Source: an uncultured Brachyspira sp. (GTDB taxonomy: Bacteria; Spirochaetota; Brachyspiria; Brachyspirales; Brachyspiraceae). From it: 64,000 nt of DNA. The stretch covers positions 27,924 through 91,923 of the forward strand of contig NZ_CAKVGN010000002.1 in assembly GCF_934747485.1 (NCBI RefSeq), given 5' to 3'. Positions 1 through 8,822 of this stretch are shown here, one piece after another (position 1 is the stretch's first letter; the number at the start of each line of letters is the position of its first letter). Under the pieces are notes generated by a model. That model saw only the letters and a program-made list of their open reading frames with translations, did no database searches and was not told where the DNA came from. Both the position numbers and the translations under genes were made by a program.

Positions 1-2
1 TT

Positions 3-353
3 CCGGATATATCTCGATTAGCTTATGGCATATCTAAAAGTTCTATTAATTTTTTAACTAAAAACATAGCAGTACAATATGCCAGAGATAATATAAGGTG
101 TAATGCTGTGCTTCCAGGATTTGTGGCAACGGAAGCAGCTATGGCAAATATGTCGCAGGAGTTTTTAAATGCTTTTTTGAAAAATGTTCCTTTAAATAGA
201 CCCGCTACAACAGAGGATATAGCAAATGCTGTATTATTTTTTGCTAGTGATTTATCTTCGTTTATTACAGGAGAGACTATGCCTGTTTCCGGAGGATTTG
301 GTGTGCCTTCTCCAATGTATGCATTATATCAGGATATGATGAAAAAAGGATAA
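3..353 (+). CDS. SDR-family reductase, C-terminal part (cut by window edge)
   Basis: The reading frame is open from the window edge, so only the last 116 residues are present. They include the short-chain dehydrogenase catalytic motif YGISK near the start (residues 9-13 of the visible part), followed by the typical 'N..RCNAVLPGFVAT' strand and a C-terminal 'FFASDLSSFITGETMPVSGG' segment. This is the C-terminal half of a classical NAD(P)-dependent SDR, similar in layout to FabG-type 3-oxoacyl-ACP reductases. The substrate cannot be told. A second, complete SDR (fabG) lies at 38724-39473 beside acpP, so this copy is more likely an accessory dehydrogenase. Confidence 0.85.
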   Translation, partial: PDISRLAYGISKSSINFLTKNIAVQYARDNIRCNAVLPGFVATEAAMANMSQEFLNAFLKNVPLNRPATTEDIANAVLFFASDLSSFITGETMPVSGGFGVPSPMYALYQDMMKKG

Positions 354-381
354 TATTAATTATTAACATAATTATTTTTTA

Positions 382-409
382 TTGACAAAAAATAAATTTA
401 TAATACTAT
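382..409 (+). promoter_or_regulatory. Candidate sigma-70 promoter for mraY-tmk
   Basis: TTGACA at 382-387 is followed after 16 nt by TACTAT at 404-409. It lies about 80 nt upstream of the mraY start and is the only good match in this spacer. Confidence 0.5.
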
Positions 410-491
410 TTAATAGTTTATTTTTAACAATTTTACATTTTTGTTAAAATTATGCTTATAATAATATATTTTACTTAAAGGCTATCACTTT

Positions 492-1640
492 ATGCTATAT
501 GAAATTTTTTATCCGCTTCGAGAAAGTTTTTTTGGTTTCAATGTTTTTAGATATATTACTTTCAGAACTGCCGGTGCTGTTGCTACTGCATTAATTTTGG
601 TATTGGTATTTGCTCCGAGTATAATAGAAAAATTAAAGAAGCTTCATTTCGGTCAGGTTGTAAGAGATGATGGGCCAGAGACTCATTTAGTAAAAACTGG
701 TACACCTACAATGGGCGGCATATTTATAGTAGGAAGCGTGTTAATAAGTATATTATTATGGGGAAAATTGGATAATATAAAAATTATACTTCTTACAATA
801 TCTTTAATCATACTTTCTATAGCGGGATTTTTAGATGATTTTCTTAAGATTAAATACAAAAACTCTAAAGGATTACCCGGTAAATATAAAATTGTGTTTC
901 AGGTTATTGTTGGACTAATAATAGGAATATATTTATATTATTTTGATAAATCCACTTTTTTAATGAAGTTTGATTTGGAGAAAGGAATAAGTGTTTTGGA
1001 GGCAGTAAAAGTTGCTCAAGTTCCTTCATCTACTTTATTTATACCATTTTTTAGCAATGTGTATATAGATTTAAAGATGCTTTACATACCTTTTTCTATA
1101 TTTGTGGTTGTTAGTATGAGTAATGCTGTTAACCTCACAGATGGACTTGACGGTTTAGCTATAGGACTTTTAATAATAATGTCTATGGCTTTTGCGGTGC
1201 TTTCTTATGTATCTGGAAACTCTCTAATAGCAACATATTTAAAAATACCTTTTATATCTGATGCTGGAGAAGTTACAGTATTTGTGGGGGCTTTAATTGG
1301 TGCTGGTTTAGGGTTCTTATGGTTTAATGCACACCCTGCACAAGTTTTCATGGGAGATGTTGGAAGTTTATCACTTGGAGGAGTTTTAGGAATAATTGCA
1401 TTATTTATCAAACATGAGCTTTTGCTTGTAATAGTCGGAGCTGTTTATGTGTCTGAGGCTTTTAGTGTTGTTGTGCAGGTATTTTCTTATAAGTTATTCA
1501 AAAAAAGAGTATTTAAAATGGCTCCTTTGCATCATCACTTTGAAAAATCCGGCTGGAAAGAGACTCAGGTTGTTTTTAGGTTTTATATAATTGGTATAAT
1601 AACTGCTTTGATTGGCATAGCAACTTTGAAAATAAGATAA
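492..1640 (+). CDS. mraY: Phospho-N-acetylmuramoyl-pentapeptide transferase
   Basis: This integral membrane enzyme transfers phospho-MurNAc-pentapeptide from UDP to undecaprenyl phosphate, making lipid I of peptidoglycan. The 382-residue protein has about ten hydrophobic segments. It carries the family's conserved cytoplasmic motifs: the Asp pair FLDDF (Asp115-116), NLTDGLDGLA (214-223), FMGDVGSLSLGG with Asp289, and the triple histidine PLHHHFEKSGW (347-349). Length is slightly above the usual 320-360 because of a longer loop around residues 150-195. The start has only a weak AAAGG at 477-481. tmk follows 37 nt downstream. The usual mur/fts neighbours (murF, murD, ftsW) are absent, so mraY has left the ancestral dcw cluster. 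Confidence 0.96.
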   Translation: MLYEIFYPLRESFFGFNVFRYITFRTAGAVATALILVLVFAPSIIEKLKKLHFGQVVRDDGPETHLVKTGTPTMGGIFIVGSVLISILLWGKLDNIKIILLTISLIILSIAGFLDDFLKIKYKNSKGLPGKYKIVFQVIVGLIIGIYLYYFDKSTFLMKFDLEKGISVLEAVKVAQVPSSTLFIPFFSNVYIDLKMLYIPFSIFVVVSMSNAVNLTDGLDGLAIGLLIIMSMAFAVLSYVSGNSLIATYLKIPFISDAGEVTVFVGALIGAGLGFLWFNAHPAQVFMGDVGSLSLGGVLGIIALFIKHELLLVIVGAVYVSEAFSVVVQVFSYKLFKKRVFKMAPLHHHFEKSGWKETQVVFRFYIIGIITALIGIATLKIR

Positions 1641-1677
1641 TACGATTTTTAATATTTATATGTAGGTGTAAAGCTTT

Positions 1678-2289
1678 ATGAAAGGAAAATTGATTGTTAT
1701 AGAAGGAATAGACGGAAGCGGTAAGTCTACAATTGCAAAAAAATTAGCAGAAACATTAAATGAAAATAATATAGATACAATATACACTTTTGAACCGACA
1801 AACGCCTACTATGGAGCTAAATTAAGAGATACAATGCTTTCTAAAGATATGGATTTAGATAGAGAATTAAAGCTTTTTGTAGATGATAGAAAAGAGCATA
1901 TAAGACTTATGATAAAACCTGCTTTAGAAGAAGGCAAAACTGTAGTGCTTGATAGATACATGTATTCATCTATTGCCTATCAGGGTGCTAAGGGCATTGA
2001 TATAGAAAAAATAAAGAATATGCATGAAAGCTTCATTTTAACTCCAGATATAGTTTTTATTTTTCATCTGCCTGTAGAAAAATCTCTAAACAGAATCATG
2101 GAAAAAAGAGGCTTCATAGACAGATTTGAAAATGAAGAATATCTCAAAAAAGTAGAGAGCATATTTAAAAGTTTTAATGAGCCTTTTATTTATCATATAA
2201 ATGCTGATAAATCAATAGATGATATAAACAAAGAACTCATTGAAATATTAAAACAAACTAAAATGCTTGCTCTAAACTATCCTCTATAA
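1678..2289 (+). CDS. tmk: Thymidylate kinase (dTMP kinase)
   Basis: The enzyme phosphorylates dTMP to dTDP in the cytosol. The 203-residue protein has the P-loop GIDGSGKST at 10-18, the DRY motif at 92-94 followed by YSSIAYQG, and a lid region with EKRGFIDRFE, all normal for bacterial TMK. It is likely co-transcribed with mraY. Its last 32 bp overlap the convergent ssb gene, so there is no room for a conventional terminator between them. Confidence 0.95.
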   Translation: MKGKLIVIEGIDGSGKSTIAKKLAETLNENNIDTIYTFEPTNAYYGAKLRDTMLSKDMDLDRELKLFVDDRKEHIRLMIKPALEEGKTVVLDRYMYSSIAYQGAKGIDIEKIKNMHESFILTPDIVFIFHLPVEKSLNRIMEKRGFIDRFENEEYLKKVESIFKSFNEPFIYHINADKSIDDINKELIEILKQTKMLALNYPL

Positions 2290-2674
2290 CATCAGATACA
2301 ATCTGATTATTTGCACTGTTATAATAATTATTTTTTTCTATAGTTTTTTTATCCAAGCTTTTTACTTCTAATGCAAGTATATAAATAGAGTTTTTTCTGC
2401 TGCCATCTTTAGCAATATAAGAGTTTTGTCTTAATTCACCATTTACTAATATATGTCTTCCTTTAAGAAGATTAACAGCAACTTTTTCTGCTGTATATCC
2501 CCAAGCTATTAAATCAAAAAAGTAAACCTCTTTTTGCAAACTTCCATTAACATAATAATATCTATTATTGGCTATAGAAAATTTGCATAAAGATTTTCCG
2601 TTTTTAGTTTTTATATATGAAGGGTCTCTTGTTAATCTTCCTTCTACTACGATAATATTAGCATTTCCAGACAT
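2258..2674 (-). CDS. ssb: Single-stranded DNA-binding protein
   Basis: This is a 138-residue OB-fold protein with the SSB pattern: 'VVEGRLTRDP' in strand 1, 'SIANNRYYYVNGSLQKEVYF' in the middle, then 'AWGYTAEKVAVNLLKGRHILVNGELRQNSY'. It coats ssDNA during replication and repair. The protein is short: the disordered linker is about 25 residues, and the tail ends EDSLEQAF. It keeps acidic residues and a terminal Phe but not the classical DDDIPF. It may be a secondary SSB. A GGAG ribosome site precedes the ATG. The 3' end overlaps tmk tail to tail. Confidence 0.92.
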   Translation of the reverse strand: MSGNANIIVVEGRLTRDPSYIKTKNGKSLCKFSIANNRYYYVNGSLQKEVYFFDLIAWGYTAEKVAVNLLKGRHILVNGELRQNSYIAKDGSRKNSIYILALEVKSLDKKTIEKNNYYNSANNQIVSDVIEDSLEQAF

Positions 2675-2785
2675 AATTTTTACTCCTAATTTTTTTATTA
2701 TAATCTTAGTTAAACAAAAATTATGAAAAAATATGCCTGATTTTATTTTGATTTTTTTGAGAATTTATTAATTATTAGAAATTTA

Positions 2786-3445
2786 TTAATCTTCAGAATC
2801 ATCAGATTCTTCATCATCTTCATCTCTGTTTCCAGAAGCCTCTCTTAGAACTTGTTTTATAGCATCAAAAATCTCTCTTGCCTTTGCTTTATTTATATCT
2901 GTAGTTTTAGTTCTTTTGGTTATAGAAGCTCTTTTTAATATCATATCTCCGTAAGTATCCCCTATTCCGCTTATTATAAGAGGATTTTTAATGAGTTTTT
3001 CTACAGTTGTGGCATTATCTGCAAGCAATTGGCAAAATAAATTATAATTAAATTGCTTAGTTAGAGGGTCATAACCCACTTGAGGCATTGTAGTATAATC
3101 TTTCCATATAGGTATAATGTGTGTAGCATCATTTTTATCTTTACTTTCATCTACTACAAAGAAATTGCCGTTATCTGTTTCTAATTTTATTAGAGCATTC
3201 TTATAAGTATTATTTTCTGTAAGCACAAAAGAGCCTCCAGAACCCAAATCTACAAGCATAGCATCTTGAGAAAACTGAAAATGCATATATCCGCCATGCC
3301 TCAATACATCTATAATTTTTTGCCCCTTAACTTCTTCAAGTTCTTTATATTTTTTGTCTAAAGCAACAACATTATTAATATAAGAATAACAAATCTCCCC
3401 TTTTAATGCATTAATTAAATTAATTAAATATGGAAGCTCTTTCAT
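2786..3445 (-). CDS. Fpg/Nei-like DNA glycosylase-family protein lacking the catalytic N-terminal proline and zinc finger
   Basis: The 219-residue protein begins MKELPYL, which aligns with the MPELPEV start of Fpg/Nei glycosylases. The nucleophilic Pro2 is Lys here, while Glu3 is kept. It retains GYDPLT (124-129) and the helix-two-turn-helix signature ISGIGDTYGDMIL (158-170), which bind DNA in this family. The C-terminal zinc finger (Cys4) is missing, and the protein ends in a strongly acidic tail of Asp/Glu. By family knowledge it should bind damaged or abasic DNA, but normal glycosylase/lyase chemistry through Pro2 is not possible. It is a monocistronic gene next to ssb. Function is uncertain. 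Confidence 0.7.
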   Translation of the reverse strand: MKELPYLINLINALKGEICYSYINNVVALDKKYKELEEVKGQKIIDVLRHGGYMHFQFSQDAMLVDLGSGGSFVLTENNTYKNALIKLETDNGNFFVVDESKDKNDATHIIPIWKDYTTMPQVGYDPLTKQFNYNLFCQLLADNATTVEKLIKNPLIISGIGDTYGDMILKRASITKRTKTTDINKAKAREIFDAIKQVLREASGNRDEDDEESDDSED

Positions 3446-3748
3446 CTACTACAACCCCGTATATATTATGTTTACTTTTATTTTAACACTTTTATAAAAA
3501 AAAGCAATCTGAATAAGTATTATATTAGCTTAGAATTCAATTTATTAGAATTAATATATATTTAATATTATGAAAATATTACATTTTTAACGATATTTTG
3601 TTTTAATGAAAACTATATCTATATTATTATCCAATAAATAAAAATCAATATAACACACATTTTTATTAAGATAAATATTTTGCTTTATATATTATTATAT
3701 ATTATTATTAGTATATAATAATAAGAAAACAATAATTGGAAAGTTATT
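3446..3748. other. Divergent AT-rich spacer
   Basis: This spacer of about 300 bp separates the Fpg-like gene from the nitroreductase gene. It is over 80% A/T by eye and holds no open frame of note. A plausible promoter for the nitroreductase lies at 3680-3708. Nothing else was recognised. Confidence 0.6.
3680..3708 (+). promoter_or_regulatory. Candidate promoter of the nitroreductase gene
   Basis: TTGCTT (3680-3685), a 17-nt spacer and TATTAT (3703-3708) stand 41 nt before the ATG. A GGAAAG ribosome site follows just before the start codon. Confidence 0.4.
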
Positions 3749-4288
3749 ATGCAAAAGACTATATTAGATATTATTATGAATCGCTCAAGCTACAGAGGAA
3801 AATATAAAAATATAAAGGTTCCAAAAGAAGATTTAATAAAAATAATGGAGGCAGGACTTGCTGCACCTTCTGGATGCAACAAACAAACTGTATCATTAAT
3901 AGCTGTTGATGATGAAAAATTATTATCTGAAATAAAACAGTTAATAAATCCGCCAATTTGTGAAACGGCACCGGCATTAATATGCGTATTAAGTCAGAAA
4001 ATATATGCATACAGAGATAGATGTTATAGTGTTCAAGATTATGCTGCTGCTATTGAAAATATGCTTTTAGCTATTAAGGCATTAGGTTATGAAAGCTGTT
4101 GGTATGAGGGGCATATTACTGATGACGATGATATAGCTTCAAAAATTGCATCAAAAATTAATATTGATAAAGGATATAAATTAGTTTGTATATTGCCTGT
4201 AGGATATGCAAATGAAGAAGTAAAATTAAATACTGATAAAAAGCCTTTTAATGAAAGAGCTTGGTTCAATAGTTTTGATAAATTATAA
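3749..4288 (+). CDS. Nitroreductase-family FMN oxidoreductase
   Basis: The 179-residue protein has the nitroreductase pattern: an N-terminal 'RSSYRGKYKNIKVPKEDL' (Arg contacting the FMN phosphate), 'AGLAAPSGCNKQT' (FMN contact), 'VQDYAAAIENMLLAIKALGYESCWYEG' helix, and 'ILPVGYANE'. Such proteins are homodimers that use NAD(P)H to reduce nitro compounds, quinones or flavins. In anaerobes they are often linked to redox balance. The natural substrate is unknown. The gene stands alone, convergent with the next one. Confidence 0.88.
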   Translation: MQKTILDIIMNRSSYRGKYKNIKVPKEDLIKIMEAGLAAPSGCNKQTVSLIAVDDEKLLSEIKQLINPPICETAPALICVLSQKIYAYRDRCYSVQDYAAAIENMLLAIKALGYESCWYEGHITDDDDIASKIASKINIDKGYKLVCILPVGYANEEVKLNTDKKPFNERAWFNSFDKL

Positions 4289-4304
4289 TATTTTTGTAAT
4301 ATTG

Positions 4305-4342
4305 TTACAGCAATAAATTTTATTAAAAACTCATTGCTGTAA
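4305..4342. terminator. Bidirectional hairpin terminator
   Basis: TTACAGCAAT (4305-4314) and ATTGCTGTAA (4333-4342) form a perfect 10-bp stem between two convergent genes, with T/A-rich sequence on both sides. Confidence 0.75.
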
Positions 4343-4357
4343 TCTTTTATATTTTAG

Positions 4358-5449
4358 TTAAATTATTTTTTTATTGAACTCTTCCAAGTCAATAATCGCT
4401 TTTAATATCATTTTTTTATCTACTTTGTACGGACTTATATTTAAATCTTTACTCTCAATGGCTATATCCAATGCCATATTAAGCTCTTCATCATCTAAAC
4501 TTGGTTTATTTATACCTATATCTTTTAAGCAGGTTGGAAGAGAAATAGATTTATTAAAATTAAAAATACTTTCTCTTGCCTCATATTGTTTATCCATAGT
4601 TAGCAGCAGCAATACTCCATATGACACTAATTCACCATGAAGCAATTTTTCTCTTATCCTTTTTATTTTGGTCAGTCCGCTATACATACTATGTGCTAAA
4701 GATATATGGTAATCATCTTTTGCCATTACTGATGTTAATCCTGTAGTATATATTATATGCAGTATTATTCTTTTTAAAGTATCTGTTGTTTTTTTATTTT
4801 TAAAATCGTTTATAGCTTCTGAATAATGTTTTAACATATCATTAGAACAATTTTTTATTATTTCAATACCTAAGAAATTTCTATAATTTAAACTTTCATT
4901 TCTTGTAGAAAATAATGCTTCATATTGTTTAGAAATTGCATTTCCTATACCAGCTATAAAATAATTTTCAGGAGAGTTTAATATAATATCAGTATTTATA
5001 AATGTATGCAAAGGAGGTCTTTTTTCACTAAACATTTTTTTAAAACTTCCATCATTATTATGAACAACTGAAATGCCAGTTACGGCAGCACAGTTTGAAG
5101 CTAATGTAGGAAATGTAAATATAGGTTTATTTATAGTATGTGCTAAAACTTTTGAAGTGTCTAATGCTCTTCCTCCTCCTACTGCAAATATCATATCAGC
5201 TTCTACTACTGCTTGTTTATTTTTAAGCAAATCAATATTTTCAAAAGTTGATTTCTCTCCATAATGAAATATTCCTGTTATGGTTATGTCTTTTATATTA
5301 TTTAATATTGACTCTATAGATGCCTGAATAGATTTTGTACCCGATATAATAACAGCTTTTTTTCCATAGTTAGAACATATATCATATATATCTTTATAAG
5401 CATTACTTCCTATACTAAAATTTGGCAGAAATAATTTTTCTAAACTCAT
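4358..5449 (-). CDS. Glycerol dehydrogenase-like (Fe-ADH superfamily) oxidoreductase
   Basis: The 363-residue protein has the fold signatures of the GldA branch: 'FAVGGGRALDTSK' (nucleotide binding, about residues 88-100), 'TFPTLASNCAAVTGISVV', the metal-site histidines in 'SLAHSMYSG' and 'LLHGELVSYG', and the helical C-terminal domain. The usual Asp metal ligand (GxGDA in GldA) is Asn170 here, in 'GIGNAISKQYEA'. Family members oxidise glycerol or other small alcohols with NAD and Zn/Fe. The Asn change makes the metal and reaction uncertain. An AAGGAT ribosome site precedes the ATG. The BASS-family transporter gene lies upstream on the same strand (115-nt gap). Confidence 0.75.
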   Translation of the reverse strand: MSLEKLFLPNFSIGSNAYKDIYDICSNYGKKAVIISGTKSIQASIESILNNIKDITITGIFHYGEKSTFENIDLLKNKQAVVEADMIFAVGGGRALDTSKVLAHTINKPIFTFPTLASNCAAVTGISVVHNNDGSFKKMFSEKRPPLHTFINTDIILNSPENYFIAGIGNAISKQYEALFSTRNESLNYRNFLGIEIIKNCSNDMLKHYSEAINDFKNKKTTDTLKRIILHIIYTTGLTSVMAKDDYHISLAHSMYSGLTKIKRIREKLLHGELVSYGVLLLLTMDKQYEARESIFNFNKSISLPTCLKDIGINKPSLDDEELNMALDIAIESKDLNISPYKVDKKMILKAIIDLEEFNKKII

Positions 5450-5564
5450 TTTTTTATCCTTTATTATTATAAAATTATAAATAAATCATTTTTCTAAGAG
5501 ATAAACAAGAATAACCAATAAATTAACTTGTAAGTTATCTTTAGTTTATCTCTTCATAACAATT

Positions 5565-6503
5565 TTACTCTTTTGTTCTTGCAGCCATTATATTAGCAAC
5601 TATTGAACCTGATATACAATGCCATACACTTCCTATAGCACCGGATACTGCTGCAAGTGCCATATAAGCAAAATGGGTTGAAGCAAGTGATGAGGCTAAT
5701 CCCGCATTTTGCATACCTACTTCTATAGATATAGTTTTACATTTAGCATTATTGAATTTGCATACCTTACCTAAGAAATATCCAAGCATATAACCTAAAG
5801 TATTATGTATTATTATCACTATTACTACTAAATGACCAACCTGCATAAGTCTTTGAGAGTTTGCTGATACTACAGCAGCTACTATTGCAACAACTGCCAC
5901 TACCGATATTAAAGGAAGCACATCTTTGAAATGTTCAACAAATTTGTGAAAGAATTTATTTATAACAAATCCCAACACTATAGGAGCTATTACAACTTGA
6001 AGTATTGATATAAACATGCTCACAGCATTAACATCTATTTTCTCGCCAGCATAAAGTAAAGTAAGAAGAGGAGTTGCAAGCGGAGCAAGTATTGTTGATA
6101 CAGAAGTCATACCTACAGACAAAGGCACATCTCCTTTAGCTAAATAGGTTATAACGTTAGAAGATATTCCTCCCGGACAAGTACCTACAAGTATTACCCC
6201 TATTGCAAGTTCTGGAGGAAGTCTGAAGGCTAAAGAAAGTAAGAATGCAAGTAAAGGCATTATAGTGAATTGTGCTATTGCTCCTATGGCTATATCTTTT
6301 GGTCTTGTGAATAACACTTTAAAATCTTCTATTTTTAATGTTATACCCATACAGAACATTGCTGTCATAAGAAGATAGTTAACATAAGTTGTTTTTATGA
6401 AGCTTACAGATTTTGGGAAAAATAAAGCTAATGCTGCTACAACCAATACTATAACTGACATATATTTGCCGAAGAAATTACTTATTTGTTTTAATGTTTT
6501 CAT
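5565..6503 (-). CDS. Bile acid:sodium symporter (BASS) family transporter
   Basis: This is a 312-residue membrane protein with about nine to ten hydrophobic helices. It has the BASS pattern: 'MTAMFCMGITLKIEDFK' in helix 2, 'GVILVGTCPGGISSNVITYLAKGDVPLSV' (the unwound sodium-site helix) and 'ISIEVGMQNAGLASSLA' (second crossing motif). Such carriers move organic anions (bile acids, pantoate, pyruvate, keto acids) with Na+. The substrate here is unknown. A gut organism or a link to ilvD-type keto acids are both possible contexts. A ribosome site AAAGGAT precedes the ATG. Confidence 0.87.
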   Translation of the reverse strand: MKTLKQISNFFGKYMSVIVLVVAALALFFPKSVSFIKTTYVNYLLMTAMFCMGITLKIEDFKVLFTRPKDIAIGAIAQFTIMPLLAFLLSLAFRLPPELAIGVILVGTCPGGISSNVITYLAKGDVPLSVGMTSVSTILAPLATPLLTLLYAGEKIDVNAVSMFISILQVVIAPIVLGFVINKFFHKFVEHFKDVLPLISVVAVVAIVAAVVSANSQRLMQVGHLVVIVIIIHNTLGYMLGYFLGKVCKFNNAKCKTISIEVGMQNAGLASSLASTHFAYMALAAVSGAIGSVWHCISGSIVANIMAARTKE

Positions 6504-6638
6504 TTTAATATCCTTTTTTATTATTTTATTAGTTTTTGTTTTATTGTTTTATATTAGATTTGTTTCAAAACTTATTAATATTGATTAGTAAAAAAATTAA
6601 ATTTTTATATAAATAATATTTGATATATATTAGTATTA

Positions 6639-6703
6639 AAAAATGCAGTCCTTTTGCTTCTTTGGGTCACCAAAAGAAGTGGGGTGCGGGGCAAAGCCCC
6701 GTT
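6639..6703 (-). repeat. Dispersed GC-rich repeat, family 1, copy A
   Basis: Read on the minus strand, this 65-bp element starts with the hairpin CGGGGC-TTT-GCCCCG (6687-6701), continues GCACCCC, then CTTCTTTTGG...CCAAAGAAG, and ends GACTGCATTTTT. It shares hairpin, ACCCCA/ACCCCC and ...GAACTGCA ends with the copies at 36718-36882 and 40041-40253. It is GC-rich in an otherwise A/T spacer. The rest of the 6504-6984 spacer holds no recognised gene. Confidence 0.7.
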
Positions 6704-6984
6704 ATAAAATTTAAATACTATAATTATTACCAATATCTTTATATGAAACAAGTACATTTTTTAAAAATTAATTTCTAATAATCATATTTCGCTCCTTTAA
6801 AAAAATTTTTATTTAAAATAAATTTAGTCTAAGCTTATATCAGCTATAAACTAAACAATTTTTATCCTGGCTTAAAAGATAGATATTCAAGCAGTCTGTA
6901 ATTTTTTATAATGACTTTTAGGTTTAATAGTGCTTATATTAGATGTTATAGGCTTAAATACCCATAACACCAATTTGTTTTTAA

Positions 6985-8667
6985 TTATTTTAATACAGCA
7001 CCAGTATTAGCAGACTGAACAAGTTTTCTATATCTTCCAAGCCAGCCTCTAATTTCCTCTAAAGGTTTAATAGGAATCTCTTTTCTTCTTTTTTCCATTT
7101 CTTCATCAGAGATTTCTAAATTGATTTTATGATTAGGAATGTCTATGCTTATTATGTCATTTTCTTTTATGAAAGCTATTTCACCTCCGCTTGCAGCTTC
7201 CGGTGAAACGTGTCCTATAGAAGCACCTCTTGAAGCACCAGAAAATCTTCCGTCAGTTATTAATGCAACATCTTTGTCAAGTTTCATACCAGCAAGTGCA
7301 GAAGTAGGGTTTAACATCTCACGCATACCTGGTCCGCCCTTAGGTCCTTCATATCTTATAACTACAACATCGCCTTTGTTTATTTTACCTGCATATATAG
7401 CAGCTATTGCTGATTCTTCACTGTCAAACACCCTTGCAGGTCCTTTATGTACAAGCATCTCATCAGCAACAGCAGAACGCTTAACAACACAGCCGTCTTT
7501 TGCTATATTTCCCCAAAGTATTGCTATACCACCTGTTTTACTGTAAGGGTTTTCTATATTTCTTAAAACATTATTATTTTTATTAACAGCATCTTTTATG
7601 TTTTCAGCTATTGTTTTACCTGTAGCAGTGAGAAGAGAAGTATTTATAAATCCGCCTTTATCAAGCTCTTTCATTACAGCAGGTATTCCTCCGGCTTTAT
7701 ATAAATCTTCTATATAGTTATGCCCTGCAGGTGCTAAGTGGCAGAGATTAGGAGTGCGGTCGCTTACCTCATTTATTATTTTTAAATCTAATTCTATTCC
7801 TGCCTCATTAGCTATAGCAAGTAAGTGAAGTACACTATTTGTAGAACAGCCTAATGCCATATCAACTGCAAGTGCATTTTTGAAAGATTCTTCAGTTATT
7901 ATATCTAATGGTTTTATGTCTTTTTTTAATAATTCCATAACCTGCATACCAGCTTTTTTAGCAAGCAAAGTTCTTGCAGAATAAACAGCAGGTATTGTTC
8001 CGTTTCCCGGAAGTGCTATACCTAAAGCCTCAGAAAGACAATTCATGCTATTAGCAGTATACATACCAGCACAAGAACCGCAGCTTGGGCATGTATGCTG
8101 AGCATATTCTTCTAATTCTGCATCATTTATAAGATTAGCCTTTTTTGCTCCAACAGCTTCAAATATATTTGATAAACTAACTTTACTGTCTCCATGTTCT
8201 CCCGGAAGCATAGCTCCTCCGCTTATAACTATTCCAGGTATATTCATTCTCAAAAGTCCCATTATCATACCCGGAACTATTTTGTCGCAGTTAGGAACAA
8301 GCACAACTCCGTCTAATCCATGTGCTATAACCATACTCTCAACAGAATCAGCTATTAATTCCCTTGAAGGAAGTGAATATTTCATTCCCAAATGCCCCAT
8401 AGCTATTCCGTCACATACACCTATTGCAGGTATAAGTATAGGAGTTCCTCCCCCTATTAAAACACCAGCCTTAACAGCCTGAGAGAGTTTATCAAGATGT
8501 ATATGTCCGGGTACAATTTCACTATATGCAGAAATAATTCCAATCAGAGGTCTTTTTAATTCTTCATCAGTATAACCCATAGAGTAGAATAATGATCTGT
8601 TCGGTGCTCTTTCATCACCCTTTAATACTCTGTCGCTTCTTAAAGAACTATTTTCTCTGAAACTCAT
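6985..8667 (-). CDS. ilvD: Dihydroxy-acid dehydratase
   Basis: The enzyme dehydrates 2,3-dihydroxy-isovalerate and its methylvalerate homologue to keto acids in valine, isoleucine and pantothenate synthesis. It is 560 residues, the normal length. Iron-sulfur ligands are visible as Cys127 in '[11 protein letters not shown]' and in CPSCGSC (193-199), followed by [10 protein letters not shown]. The C-terminal '[20 protein letters not shown]' motif is also present. It stands alone, without ilvBN, ilvC or leu genes nearby. Its promoter region is shared with ferritin and rich in palindromes. The Fe-S requirement makes iron- or redox-linked control plausible, but that is inference. Confidence 0.97.
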   Translation of the reverse strand: MSFRENSSLRSDRVLKGDERAPNRSLFYSMGYTDEELKRPLIGIISAYSEIVPGHIHLDKLSQAVKAGVLIGGGTPILIPAIGVCDGIAMGHLGMKYSLPSRELIADSVESMVIAHGLDGVVLVPNCDKIVPGMIMGLLRMNIPGIVISGGAMLPGEHGDSKVSLSNIFEAVGAKKANLINDAELEEYAQHTCPSCGSCAGMYTANSMNCLSEALGIALPGNGTIPAVYSARTLLAKKAGMQVMELLKKDIKPLDIITEESFKNALAVDMALGCSTNSVLHLLAIANEAGIELDLKIINEVSDRTPNLCHLAPAGHNYIEDLYKAGGIPAVMKELDKGGFINTSLLTATGKTIAENIKDAVNKNNNVLRNIENPYSKTGGIAILWGNIAKDGCVVKRSAVADEMLVHKGPARVFDSEESAIAAIYAGKINKGDVVVIRYEGPKGGPGMREMLNPTSALAGMKLDKDVALITDGRFSGASRGASIGHVSPEAASGGEIAFIKENDIISIDIPNHKINLEISDEEMEKRRKEIPIKPLEEIRGWLGRYRKLVQSANTGAVLK

Positions 8668-8704
8668 AATTATTTCTCCATCTAATAAAATTGTTTTTAA
8701 AAAA

Positions 8705-8744
8705 TATACGTATACATTCTATTAGTAGAATGATAAAAAATCAA
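8705..8744 (-). promoter_or_regulatory. ilvD promoter with overlapping palindromes
   Basis: On the minus strand TTGATT (+ strand 8739-8744), a 17-nt spacer and TAGAAT (8716-8721) make a good sigma-70 promoter. The -10 is one arm of the inverted repeat ATTCTA-TTAG-TAGAAT (8716-8731). A second perfect palindrome, TATACGTATA, lies at 8705-8714 around the expected start of transcription. Both are well placed to be operators; the regulator is unknown. Confidence 0.6.
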
Positions 8745-8822
8745 GTGGTTTTTTATATTTTATTTGCAAAAAAGTAAATTACATATTTTTATAATTATTA
8801 TATTTTTTATAATAGGAAATAC

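Noticed and set aside
6944..6968. Inverted repeat GTTATAGG...CCCATAAC after ilvD.
   Set aside because: It has one mismatch on one strand and no T-run, so it is not a convincing terminator. I did not list it as a feature.
7139..7546. 135-codon frame opposite ilvD.
   Set aside because: ilvD is complete with iron-sulfur motifs over this stretch. The antisense frame follows from codon bias.
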